DNA of 38,107 nt from the NCBI RefSeq assembly GCF_044344315.1, contig NZ_JBIJDC010000039.1, positions 1 through 38,107 on the forward strand, written 5' to 3'. How positions within the stretch are numbered: position 1 is the stretch's first letter; every line of letters begins with the position of its first letter. Of the stretch, positions 1-8,954 are shown one piece after another. The notes under the pieces are model-generated. The model did not search any database and was not told the origin of the DNA. It saw only the letters and a list, made by a program, of their open reading frames with translations. Origin of the DNA: Zoogloea sp044344315 (GTDB taxonomy: Bacteria; Pseudomonadota; Gammaproteobacteria; Burkholderiales; Rhodocyclaceae). Position numbers and translations under genes: made by a program.

Positions 1-1
1 C

Positions 2-1033
<1,032 letters not shown>

Positions 1034-1036
1034 ACC

Positions 1037-1513
1037 ATGCTCCTGATCGAAACCCTCTACAACGGCGATGCCGCGCCTGCGGCGCGTCTCGAACTCAACT
1101 TTGATGCCCGTACCAAGAGCCGCCTGCGCACGCAGCTGGCGGAGGGGGAGGAGGTGGGTTTGTTTCTTCCCCGGGGCACCATCCTGCGCGGCGGCGACCG
1201 GCTGCAGGCCCAGGACGGGCGGGTGGTCGAGGTGGTGGCGGCGCCTGAAGACCTGCTCGAGGCGCGCTGCGCCGACGCCTTTGCCCTGGCCCGGGTGGCC
1301 TATCACCTGGGCAACCGCCATGTGGCGGTGCAGGTGGGGGACGGCTGGCTGCGCATCCAGACCGATCATGTGCTGAAGACCATGCTCATCGGCCTGGGCG
1401 CTGATGTGCATGATCTGTCGGCACCCTTCGAACCCGAAGCCGGTGCCTACGCCCATGGTCATCACCATGCGGAGCGGGGGGCAACCGAAGCGAAGATTCA
1501 CCAGTACAAATGA
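1037..1513 (+). CDS. ureE: Urease accessory protein UreE (nickel metallochaperone)
   Basis: Metallochaperone that delivers nickel to the urease activation complex. The 158-aa length is normal for UreE. The N-terminal half is the peptide-binding beta domain; the second half carries the family signature AYHLGNRHVAVQ, followed by DHVLKTML, and the tail has a short histidine cluster (HGHHH) of the kind that binds extra nickel. The ATG lies 3 nt after the ureC stop and the gene runs in the same direction as ureC and ureF, in the usual urease order. Start choice is clear because no in-frame upstream codon fits before ureC ends. Confidence 0.96.
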   Translation: MLLIETLYNGDAAPAARLELNFDARTKSRLRTQLAEGEEVGLFLPRGTILRGGDRLQAQDGRVVEVVAAPEDLLEARCADAFALARVAYHLGNRHVAVQVGDGWLRIQTDHVLKTMLIGLGADVHDLSAPFEPEAGAYAHGHHHAERGATEAKIHQYK

Positions 1514-1562
1514 AAGCGGAAGCCTGCCGGCCGTGCGCCCCACCAATGCGGGGGCGGGTGCC

Positions 1563-2246
1563 ATGAGCCTGCCCCTGATCCGCCTGATGCAGCTGGTCAG
1601 CCCGGCCCTGCCGGTGGGGGCCTACACCTATTCCCAGGGGCTGGAGTGGGTGGTCGATACCGGCGCGGTGAAGACCGAGGCCCAGGTGGGCGAGTGGATC
1701 GGTGACGCGCTGGCGGGCGCCTTCGGAGGCTATGAGCTGCCTCTGCTGGCGTGCCTGATGGAGGCCTGGCAGAAGGGCGACGAGGCTGCCGTACTCGATC
1801 TCAACGCCCGGTGCCTGGCCAGCCGCGAGACCTCCGAGCTGCGTGCCGAGACGGTCCAGATGGGCTATTCCCTGGTCCGCCTGCTGGTGGATCTGCCGGC
1901 CTTCACCGGCCTGCCCGGCTGGGTGGCACGCATCAAGGCCATCGAGGAGCCTGCCTTTCTGACGGTGTGGGCGGCGGTGGCGGTGGCCTGGGAGATTGAG
2001 CCCGAGGCGGCCCTCACCGGTTATGCCTGGGCCTGGATAGAGAACCAGGTGATGGCCGCGGTGAAGGCCGTGCCCCTGGGCCAGGCGGCGGGACAGCGCC
2101 TGCTCTCGGCCCTGGCCGCGGCCGTGCCGGCGCGGGTTGCCGATGCGCGCACGCGCGCTCCCGAAGCCTGGTCCAATTTTCAGCCCGGGCTGGCCATTGC
2201 CAGCGCCCGCCACGAAACCCAGTATTCACGACTCTTCCGTTCCTGA
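1563..2246 (+). CDS. ureF: Urease accessory protein UreF
   Basis: Scaffold and GTPase-control protein of the UreD-UreF-UreG activation complex. The 227-aa protein starts MSLPLIRLMQLVSPALPVG and shows the conserved PxGxYxYSQGLE segment, followed by the all-helical body and a C-terminal ARHETQYSRLFRS, typical of UreF. The frame is open upstream to 1404, inside ureE, but family alignment from memory and position support the ATG at 1563, 49 nt after the ureE stop. The downstream patatin-like gene starts 1 nt after its stop, so the two are probably translationally coupled. Confidence 0.95.
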   Translation: MSLPLIRLMQLVSPALPVGAYTYSQGLEWVVDTGAVKTEAQVGEWIGDALAGAFGGYELPLLACLMEAWQKGDEAAVLDLNARCLASRETSELRAETVQMGYSLVRLLVDLPAFTGLPGWVARIKAIEEPAFLTVWAAVAVAWEIEPEAALTGYAWAWIENQVMAAVKAVPLGQAAGQRLLSALAAAVPARVADARTRAPEAWSNFQPGLAIASARHETQYSRLFRS

Positions 2247-2247
2247 C

Positions 2248-3567
2248 ATGCCCAAGCCGACTCAGAAAACATCCGGGAGAAAGCCCGGAAAGGCATCCGT
2301 GACAAGCACCGATGTGCCGCGCCTTGCCATCGCCTGCCAGGGCGGTGGCGCCCATACGGCCTTTACGGCGGGGGTGCTAGCCTATCTGTTCCTGTCCTTC
2401 GAGCACTTTCGCACAATTGGCGAGGAGGGCCGCTGGTTCAGGCTGGTGGGCCTCTCCGGCACCTCCGGCGGGGCGATCACCGCTGCGATGGCGTGGAGCG
2501 AGGCGCCAGACGGGAGCTGGGCCGAAGGTGCCCGCCGGGTGCTGCGTTACTGGAACCGCAACAAGGCGAGCCTCGACACCCGGGACAAGCTGCCGATCTG
2601 GTGGGGAGAGTACTTCACCAATGCGGCGACCCAGTGGGCGCTGGGGCTGCAGCGCTGGCTACCGGCGGTGAGTCTGCCGCCGTCGGCATTTGCCTCGTCG
2701 CTGGTTCAGGGGCGGATGAAGGATGACATGCGTGCCGTGGTGGGCCTGCCGGATCAGGCCGACCATTTCTTCGGGCGCAAGGGCGTTGATCTCTTCGTGG
2801 GAGCTGTGGACGTCGTTAATCCGGGCAACGAGCCCCAGACGGCCTTCCGCACCTTTCCCGACCAGCCCGCCTTTGGCTTGCGCCTGGATGAATTGCTGGC
2901 CAGTGCCTGTATTCCCGAACTCTTTATTGCCACACCCTTGAGCGTGCAGGAAGACAAGGGCTCCGGGAGTGGCGCACGGGTGTTCTGGGACGGTCTGTAC
3001 TCCCAGAACCCGCCGATCAATGATTTCTTTGACGGGCGCAGCCGTGATTGCAAGCCCGATCTGTTGTGGGTGGTGCAGATCAACCCCAACCGCTATGAAG
3101 GGGGGGATGCCGGCCCCCTGAGTCCGGATGATCAGGCCGACCGGCGCAATGAACTGGCCGGCAATCTGTCCCTGGGCCAGGAGCTGCGCGCCATCGACCG
3201 GATAAACCGTATTGCCGAGGAACTCGGCGATCTGCCCGATCTGCCCAGGTCTCTTGCCGCCTACAAGCCGGTGACGGTGAATTTCATCCGCCTCGGTTCC
3301 CGGGAGGAGGGGCCCCTGGCGGACTATCCGCTCAATTACGCCTCCAAGCTCAACCGCGACCCGGCCTTCATTGATGCGCTGATTGCCGAAGGAATCCGTG
3401 CGGCCCATAAGGCGGCGTCGGCCCATGAGCTGGTGCGGCCCCATCAGAGCATGAAGCAGAAGTGCGAGATCTATCGGGACCCCGACTGGCCCGAACCCGC
3501 CGCCCTCGCCGGTCTGCTCGATGACCCCGCGCTGGCCCGCCAATGGCGACAGCTGGCCACCGCCTGA
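2248..3567 (+). CDS. Patatin-like phospholipase inside the urease operon
   Basis: Predicted serine acyl hydrolase of the patatin family, acting on phospholipids or other lipid esters with a Ser-Asp dyad. The 439-aa protein has the oxyanion-hole motif CQGGGAHTAF (Gly32-34), the nucleophile elbow GTSGG with Ser73 in GLSGTSGGA, and the Asp-Gly motif at Asp248 in FWDGLYSQNP. No signal peptide is evident, so it is probably cytosolic or secreted by another route. The ATG at 2248 follows the ureF stop directly, and ureG begins about 40 nt after its end. It therefore sits in the middle of the urease maturation genes, which is not the usual arrangement. Its substrate and any link to urease are unknown; it may simply be co-transcribed. 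Confidence 0.88.
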   Translation: MPKPTQKTSGRKPGKASVTSTDVPRLAIACQGGGAHTAFTAGVLAYLFLSFEHFRTIGEEGRWFRLVGLSGTSGGAITAAMAWSEAPDGSWAEGARRVLRYWNRNKASLDTRDKLPIWWGEYFTNAATQWALGLQRWLPAVSLPPSAFASSLVQGRMKDDMRAVVGLPDQADHFFGRKGVDLFVGAVDVVNPGNEPQTAFRTFPDQPAFGLRLDELLASACIPELFIATPLSVQEDKGSGSGARVFWDGLYSQNPPINDFFDGRSRDCKPDLLWVVQINPNRYEGGDAGPLSPDDQADRRNELAGNLSLGQELRAIDRINRIAEELGDLPDLPRSLAAYKPVTVNFIRLGSREEGPLADYPLNYASKLNRDPAFIDALIAEGIRAAHKAASAHELVRPHQSMKQKCEIYRDPDWPEPAALAGLLDDPALARQWRQLATA

Positions 3568-3606
3568 GCGCCACATACCCAACTACAAGACCCATAAGGA
3601 AGCTCC

Positions 3607-4221
3607 ATGAAAGGCCAACCTCTCCGCGTCGGTATCGGCGGCCCTGTCGGATCCGGCAAGACCGCCCTGACCCTGGCCCTGTGCCAGGCCCTGCGCGACA
3701 AGTACGACCTGTGCGTGGTCACCAATGACATCTACACCGCCGAGGACGCCCAGTTCCTGGTGCGCAACGAGGCCCTGACCCCTGAGCGCATCATCGGCGT
3801 CGAGACCGGCGGCTGCCCCCACACCGCCATCCGCGAGGATGCCTCCATCAACCTGGAGGCGGTGGACCGGCTGATCCGCCTGTTCCCCGAAGTCGAACTG
3901 ATCTTTGTGGAATCCGGTGGCGACAACCTGGCGGCCACCTTTTCGCCCGAGCTGTCCGACCTGACGATCTACGTGATCGACGTGTCCGCCGGCGACAAGA
4001 TCCCGCGCAAGGGCGGGCCCGGCATCACCAAGAGCGACCTTCTTGTGATCAACAAGATCGACCTGGCGCCGCTGGTCGGCGCCTCCCTGGAGGTGATGGA
4101 CCGGGACGCGAAGAAGATGCGTGGCGAGCGCCCCTTCATCTTCAGCAACCTCAAGACCAACCAGGGTCTGGCCGAGATCATCGCCTTCATCGAGAAGCAG
4201 GGTCTGCTGGTGGACGCCTGA
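3607..4221 (+). CDS. ureG: Urease accessory GTPase UreG
   Basis: SIMIBI-class GTPase that couples GTP hydrolysis to nickel insertion into urease. The 204-aa length is standard. Visible motifs are the P-loop GGPVGSGKT (residues 11-19), the nickel-binding Cys-Pro-His motif at 70-72 in ETGGCPH, and the guanine-specificity motif NKID at 149-152. The ATG is preceded by AAGGAAG about 6 nt upstream. It is the last urease gene here; the next gene is 121 nt away and unrelated, so the operon likely ends here. Confidence 0.97.
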   Translation: MKGQPLRVGIGGPVGSGKTALTLALCQALRDKYDLCVVTNDIYTAEDAQFLVRNEALTPERIIGVETGGCPHTAIREDASINLEAVDRLIRLFPEVELIFVESGGDNLAATFSPELSDLTIYVIDVSAGDKIPRKGGPGITKSDLLVINKIDLAPLVGASLEVMDRDAKKMRGERPFIFSNLKTNQGLAEIIAFIEKQGLLVDA

Positions 4222-4234
4222 GCGTTTGCCATCT

Positions 4235-4253
4235 CAAAGCCGTCACGGCTTTG
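4235..4253. other. Perfect inverted repeat after ureG
   Basis: CAAAGCCGT and ACGGCTTTG face each other around a single base, just after the ureG stop. A hairpin with a 5-nt loop could form. No T-run follows, so it is either a weak or Rho-assisted end of the urease transcript or a protein-binding palindrome upstream of the MaoC gene. Its function is not shown. Confidence 0.4.
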
Positions 4254-4342
4254 CGGTATGCTGCAGAAGCGTCATGTGCCGACAGCGTTTCGACGCGGGA
4301 CGCGGGCTTTCCAACGATCAATAACACGCAAAGGGAATAGCA

Positions 4343-4789
4343 ATGAGTGAGCAGACCAACGATTTCGAAGAATTCTACGGCGCCAAGTTCGAGGATCTGG
4401 CCGTGGGCCAGAGCGGCGTCTATGCCCGCACCGTGACCGAGGCCGACATCCTGGCCTTTGCCGGCGTCACTGGCGACTTCAACCCCGTGCACGTCAACGA
4501 AGAGCTGGCCGCCGCCAGCATGTTCGGTGGCCGCATCGCCCACGGCATGCTGTCTGCCGGCTTCATCTCCACGGTGTTCGGCACCAAGTTCCCCGGGCCG
4601 GGCTCCATCTACCTGTCCCAGACCCTGAAGTTCAAGGCCCCGGTCAAGATCGGTGACACCGTGGTGGCCCGCTGCACCATCAAGGAACTCGTACCCGAGA
4701 AGCGCAAGGCCAAGTTCGACACCGTGTGTACGGTGAAGGGCAAGGTTGTGCTGGAAGGCGAAGCGGAGATCATGGTGCCGAAGCGCTGA
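4343..4789 (+). CDS. MaoC-family (R)-specific enoyl-CoA hydratase
   Basis: Predicted hot-dog fold hydratase that adds water to trans-2-enoyl-CoA to give (R)-3-hydroxyacyl-CoA, often feeding polyhydroxyalkanoate synthesis (PhaJ type). The 148-aa protein carries the family's active-site motif D-x-N-P-x-H at Asp45, Asn47 and His50 (GDFNPVH), followed by the usual RIAHGM segment and a C-terminal strand ending VPKR. The ATG has AAGGGA 6 nt upstream. It is a single-gene unit: 121 nt from ureG and closed by a strong terminator. PhaJ is plausible but the exact substrate cannot be read from sequence, so no symbol is given. Confidence 0.9.
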   Translation: MSEQTNDFEEFYGAKFEDLAVGQSGVYARTVTEADILAFAGVTGDFNPVHVNEELAAASMFGGRIAHGMLSAGFISTVFGTKFPGPGSIYLSQTLKFKAPVKIGDTVVARCTIKELVPEKRKAKFDTVCTVKGKVVLEGEAEIMVPKR

Positions 4790-4814
4790 GCGTCTTCGAC
4801 ATCGTCTGACCCCG

Positions 4815-4847
4815 GGGGCCGATATGCGTATCGGCCCCTTGTTTTTT
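4815..4847 (+). terminator. Rho-independent terminator of the MaoC gene
   Basis: A 10-bp perfect stem (GGGGCCGATA with TATCGGCCCC, TGCG loop) is followed by TTGTTTTTT. It lies 26 nt after the MaoC stop and just before the end of the convergent LysR gene, so it also insulates that gene. Confidence 0.9.
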
Positions 4848-4860
4848 GGGGCCTGCATGC

Positions 4861-5844
4861 TCATCCCGCTTCGTGAATGGGCTCCTTCGGTGCGCCGGGG
4901 GCGGATCGGCGTTCCAGCAGCGCCACCCTTGTCACCGGATCAGCCAGGCGGGCCTGCCACCAGGCCAGAGCCTTGCCCGGTGGGGTGGGGGATTTGCGCC
5001 AGGCGTAGCGGATATGGGCGATGCGTTCCTGGCGGGCGACCGGTGGAGCGACCAGGCGGCCGGTGTCGATGTAGGGGCGTGCCAGGCATTCGGGCAGAAA
5101 GCCCACGCCGATGCCCCGCAGTTGTGCCTCCAGCTTCTCCGCCAGCCCCGGTACGGTGAATACGTCCTGGCCACCCAGCAGGCCGATGGTCAGGCCGCCG
5201 CCCCGGGTGGCCGAGTCGGCGACGGCAACGGCCCGGTAGCGACCGATGGTGGCATCGTCCAGTGGCGCGGCGGCGCTGGCCAGGGGGTGGTGGGGCGCCA
5301 CGGTGAAGATGAAGCGCTGATTGCCGAGGGGCAGGAATTCAACGTTTTCCGGCATCGCCGTCTCGGTGACCACGCCGAGGGCCAGATCGGCCTGCCCGGA
5401 GGTCAGGGCTTCCAGGGTCCCCGACAGGATCCCGTCGCGCAGGCGCAGGCGTGTCGGCGGTTCGAGGGCGAGAAAGGCTTCGCACAATTCGAACACGGTT
5501 GTCCGATTGATCACGCCATCCACGGCCAAGGTGAATTCTGCTTCCCAGCCTGTGGCGACACGCTTCACCCGGTTGGCCACCGCGTCCAGCTCGCACAGCA
5601 GGCGCGTTCCCTCCCGCAGCAGTTCCGCCCCTGCCGGTGTCAGCCGGGCGTGGCGCGAACTGCGGTCAAACAGCAGCACATCCAGTGCATCCTCGATCTG
5701 CCGGACCCGGTAGGTGAGGGCGCTGGGCACCATCCCTGCCGTCCGGGCTGCTGCGGCGAAGCTGCCCGCCTCGGCAATGCGCTGGAGCATGGCGAGGGCA
5801 TCGGGGGTGAGCACATCCCGGGGTGATAGACGAAATTTCGACAT
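4861..5844 (-). CDS. LysR-family transcriptional regulator, divergent from pirin
   Basis: DNA-binding regulator of 327 aa. The N-terminal winged helix-turn-helix spans roughly residues 10-70 (ALAMLQRIAEAGSFAAAART, then VPSALTYRVRQIEDALDVLL and LTPAGAELL), followed by a periplasmic-binding-protein-like effector domain. The frame is open to 6015, but the start at 5844 (MSKFRLSPRD) gives the usual LysR length and places the helix-turn-helix correctly; the extension would overlap pirin. LysR genes of this group commonly sit divergent to a pirin gene, as here, so it probably controls pirin and itself through the 105-bp gap. The effector is unknown. Confidence 0.93.
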   Translation of the reverse strand: MSKFRLSPRDVLTPDALAMLQRIAEAGSFAAAARTAGMVPSALTYRVRQIEDALDVLLFDRSSRHARLTPAGAELLREGTRLLCELDAVANRVKRVATGWEAEFTLAVDGVINRTTVFELCEAFLALEPPTRLRLRDGILSGTLEALTSGQADLALGVVTETAMPENVEFLPLGNQRFIFTVAPHHPLASAAAPLDDATIGRYRAVAVADSATRGGGLTIGLLGGQDVFTVPGLAEKLEAQLRGIGVGFLPECLARPYIDTGRLVAPPVARQERIAHIRYAWRKSPTPPGKALAWWQARLADPVTRVALLERRSAPGAPKEPIHEAG

Positions 5845-5859
5845 TACCGACCGCTTTCG

Positions 5860-5886
5860 TTCAGATTGATTGAATGATGCCATCAA
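5860..5886. promoter_or_regulatory. Candidate LysR operator
   Basis: The lysR-pirin gap holds two overlapping dyads: TTCA-N7-TGAA (5860-5874) and TTGAT-N11-ATCAA (5866-5886). The second has T-N11-A-type symmetry of the kind LysR proteins bind. Position between the divergent starts fits an operator, but the assignment is inference. Confidence 0.4.
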
Positions 5887-5949
5887 AGCCCCTGGATCTT
5901 CGGGTCCGACCCTGACGCTACACTGGGCTTCATTACAGGAGGTCACACC

Positions 5950-6651
5950 ATGCTTACCCTGCGTAGATCCGAAGACCGTGGCCTTGCCGACCATGGCTGG
6001 CTGCTCAGCCGTCACAGCTTCTCATTCGCCGGTTACCACGATCCTGCCCACATGGGCTGGGGCAACCTGCTGGTCATCAACGAGGACCGCATCGCTCCGG
6101 GCAGCGGCTTCGGCACCCATGGGCACCGGGACATGGAGATCATCAGCTATGTGTTGTCCGGTGCCCTGGCCCATAAGGACAGCATGGGCAACGGCACGGC
6201 GATCCTGCCGGGAGAGGTGCAGCGCATGAGCGCCGGCACCGGTGTGCGGCACAGCGAGTTCAACCACGCGGCCGACGCCACCACCCACTTCCTGCAGATC
6301 TGGATCGAACCTCGCCAGGTGGGCCTTGCCCCGGGTTATGAGCAAAAGTCGTTCCCGGTGGCCGAGAAGCGTGGCCGCCTGCGCCGGGTGGCCGCCCCCG
6401 ATGGCGCAGACGGCGCAGTGACCCTGCACGCCGATGCGACCCTCTACGCCGGCCTGTTCGATGGGGACGAGTCCGCCCACCTGGCACTCGACCCAGCCCG
6501 CAAGGCCTATGTGTATCTGGTGCGTGGTGCCCTCACCGTCAATGGCCAGCCTTTGCAGGCGGGGGATGCACTGCTGCTGGCCAACGAGCCTGTGCTGAGC
6601 CTGGCGGGCGGACACGATGCCGAGGTTCTGGTCTTCGATCTGGCGCCTTGA
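5950..6651 (+). CDS. Pirin family protein (bicupin, YhhW-like)
   Basis: Iron-binding bicupin of 233 aa. The N-terminal cupin keeps the metal site: His57 and His59 in GTHGHRDME, His101 and Glu103 in GVRHSEFN. Bacterial relatives include YhhW, which has quercetin dioxygenase activity; others act as redox-responsive partner proteins. The second, C-terminal cupin (about 150-230) has no such metal motif, which is normal. The ATG has a strong Shine-Dalgarno AGGAGGT 6 nt upstream. The divergent LysR gene likely regulates it. The physiological substrate is not deducible. Confidence 0.94.
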   Translation: MLTLRRSEDRGLADHGWLLSRHSFSFAGYHDPAHMGWGNLLVINEDRIAPGSGFGTHGHRDMEIISYVLSGALAHKDSMGNGTAILPGEVQRMSAGTGVRHSEFNHAADATTHFLQIWIEPRQVGLAPGYEQKSFPVAEKRGRLRRVAAPDGADGAVTLHADATLYAGLFDGDESAHLALDPARKAYVYLVRGALTVNGQPLQAGDALLLANEPVLSLAGGHDAEVLVFDLAP

Positions 6652-6728
6652 GCGGCGTGGCGTCCGGCCGCTGCGGCAATAGGCCGCAAACCCGCTGCCG
6701 GACAAGTTTCTAGAATCGCGCCTTCCGC

Positions 6729-6753
6729 AGGGCCGGCGGCTGTTGCCGGCCCT
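6729..6753. other. GC-rich hairpin upstream of the TonB-dependent receptor
   Basis: AGGGCCGGC and GCCGGCCCT form a perfect 9-bp stem around a 7-nt loop, 33 nt before the receptor ATG. There is no T-run, so it looks less like a terminator than a leader structure or binding site. I saw no convincing Fur box in this 135-bp gap. Confidence 0.4.
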
Positions 6754-6786
6754 GCCATCCAGATTGCGTTTCCAGAGACTTTCGAC

Positions 6787-8934
6787 ATGCATACTCCGCT
6801 GCGACTTGCCGTTCTGATCGGTGCCATTTATTCCGGAGGCACGATGGCTTCCCCAACGGAGGGGGCGCCCAGCGCCACACAGACCTTGCCCGAAGTGCTG
6901 GTCGAGGCGGCGAGGGAGCCTGCCTACCGGGCCGAGAAGGCCACCGTGGCCGGCAAGCTCCCCCAGTCGCCCCGGGAGATTCCCAACTCGGTATCGGTGC
7001 TGACCCGCCAGCAGATGGACGACCAGAACATGGTCACCCCCTGGGATGCCCTGTCCCAGATCACCGGTGTGCAGGCTGTTGCCAACGACATCACCCAGGG
7101 CCAGTTCCATTCCCGGGGTGGCGCCCTCGAAGTCCAGCAGGACGGTCTGCCGTCCACCCTGCCGCTATCCGGCTATCAGCAGTTCGACCTGGCCCTGTAC
7201 GAACGCGTTGAAGTGATGCGTGGCCCGGCGGGCCTGCTCCAGGGGTCAGGCTCCTTCTCGGGGGCAGTCAACTTTGTGCGCAAGCGCCCGAAGGATGCGT
7301 TCGCCGCATCGGCGCTGGCCTCCACGGGTACCTGGAACAACAACCGACTTGAGGCTGACGTGAGCGCGGTCGTCAATGAGTCCCGCAGCCTGCGGGCCCG
7401 GGGCGTGCTGTCGGTGGTGGACCGGGATTACGTCTTCAATCGCGTCCATGACCGCAAGTGGCTGGGCTATCTGACCGTGGACTATGACTTCTCCCCGGCG
7501 ACCACCCTCAATCTCTTCCTGGCCAATCTCACCAATGACTCGACCGGGTTTTCCGGGCTGCCGACCTACACCGATGGACGCCAGCTGTCGGTGCCCCGGT
7601 CCTTCAATCCGTACCCGGACTGGAACCGCATCGAGTGGGACACCACCGACATCGGCGCCGACTTGAGCCATCGCTTCGGTGATCGGTGGACTGCCACCCT
7701 GAAGCTGCAGAGGCGTGATCAGAGCCAGTTCTTCAAGGACGGCTATGCCAACGCCGGCGTCAACCCGGCGACCAACGTGATTGCCAGCTATGCCCGCCGG
7801 GAGTTTGTCTATGACTACGTGCATGAGGCTGTGGATGCCTACGCCGGTGGTCCTTTCAGCCTGCTCGGACGCGAGCACACCGTGTTGGTCGGGGCCAACT
7901 TCAGCAGCTTCGACAGCCGCGGCCGGGGTGCCAATCCGAACTCGCCGGGCAGTTCCAGTCTGACCTACACCAACGTGCTCCTCGCCGACCCGCCGGCTGT
8001 GCCGGAGCCTCAGGTGACTTATCGCACCGGCAGCCACGGCGTAACCACCCAGACCGGTCTGTATGGCCGCCTGACACTCAATCTGGCCGACCCGCTGAAG
8101 CTCATCCTGGGCGCCCGCTTCTCGGACTACACCTACAAGTCCCGCACTACGGCACCCAACCCCACACCCACCGCCTGGGCGCGTGGCGCGCGGGCTGAGG
8201 GCGAGTTCACGCCCTACGCGGGTCTCACCTGGGACGTGAGTCGCCAACTCACCCTGTACGCCAGCTACGCCGACATCTTTGTACCCCAGACCCAGAAGCG
8301 GGTGGACAACAGCGTCCTCGATCCGCGGGTCGGGCGTCAGTACGAGATCGGTGCCAAGGCCGGGTTGCTGGATGACCGCCTGTCCGTCAATGCCTCGGTG
8401 TTCAACATCCGCGACACCAACCGGGCCCTGGCCGATACGGCCAATCCGGGCTATTTCACCACTGCCGGTGAGCTGGAGAGCAAGGGCCGCGAGCTGGAGC
8501 TGGTGGGGCAGATCATGCCCCGCTGGGACGTCTCCGCCGGCTACACCTGGATGGACACACACTGGGTGAATAATGGCACCAGCACCGGTCTGCCGGTGAG
8601 CTTCTGGTATCCGAAGGAACTGCTCAAGCTGTGGTCCCGCTACCGCTTTGCCGACAGCGGCCCCTTGCGCGGCTTCAGCGTCGGGTTCGGCCTCCAGGGG
8701 CAGGGGACGAGTGCCAGCGGGGCAGCCACCTCCACGGTGGCGGCCCGTACCCAGAACGCCTACACGGTGTACAAGCTGCAGGTGGGCTACGCCATCGACC
8801 GCAACTGGTCGGCGACCCTGGACGTCAACAATGTCTTCGACAGCGACTACTACACCCGGCTGGGCGGCACCAATACCTACAACTTCTACGGCGATCCGCG
8901 AAACGTGGTGCTGACCCTGCGGGCCCGTTACTGA
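6787..8934 (+). CDS. TonB-dependent siderophore-type outer-membrane receptor
   Basis: Outer-membrane beta-barrel with a plug domain that imports a metal chelate using TonB energy. It is 715 aa: signal peptide about 1-21 (ending GGTMAS), TonB-box-like LPEVLVEA near 34-41, plug about 55-185 with IPNSVSVLTRQQMDDQNM and the hallmark ERVEVMRGPAGLLQGSG, then the barrel, ending in an aromatic residue (LRARY) as needed for BAM insertion. There is no N-terminal signalling (STN) domain. It most resembles FpvA/FhuE-type receptors in general layout. The ligand is unknown; iron chelates are the default, but see the finding on a possible lanthanide link. It is convergent with the chemoreceptor gene, 20 nt away. 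Confidence 0.93.
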   Translation: MHTPLRLAVLIGAIYSGGTMASPTEGAPSATQTLPEVLVEAAREPAYRAEKATVAGKLPQSPREIPNSVSVLTRQQMDDQNMVTPWDALSQITGVQAVANDITQGQFHSRGGALEVQQDGLPSTLPLSGYQQFDLALYERVEVMRGPAGLLQGSGSFSGAVNFVRKRPKDAFAASALASTGTWNNNRLEADVSAVVNESRSLRARGVLSVVDRDYVFNRVHDRKWLGYLTVDYDFSPATTLNLFLANLTNDSTGFSGLPTYTDGRQLSVPRSFNPYPDWNRIEWDTTDIGADLSHRFGDRWTATLKLQRRDQSQFFKDGYANAGVNPATNVIASYARREFVYDYVHEAVDAYAGGPFSLLGREHTVLVGANFSSFDSRGRGANPNSPGSSSLTYTNVLLADPPAVPEPQVTYRTGSHGVTTQTGLYGRLTLNLADPLKLILGARFSDYTYKSRTTAPNPTPTAWARGARAEGEFTPYAGLTWDVSRQLTLYASYADIFVPQTQKRVDNSVLDPRVGRQYEIGAKAGLLDDRLSVNASVFNIRDTNRALADTANPGYFTTAGELESKGRELELVGQIMPRWDVSAGYTWMDTHWVNNGTSTGLPVSFWYPKELLKLWSRYRFADSGPLRGFSVGFGLQGQGTSASGAATSTVAARTQNAYTVYKLQVGYAIDRNWSATLDVNNVFDSDYYTRLGGTNTYNFYGDPRNVVLTLRARY

Positions 8935-8954
8935 GCGGCGGATGGCCGGGGCGC

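Noticed and set aside
1404..1562. N-terminal extension of UreF
   Set aside because: It overlaps ureE and adds residues not expected in UreF; the ATG at 1563 gives the normal length.
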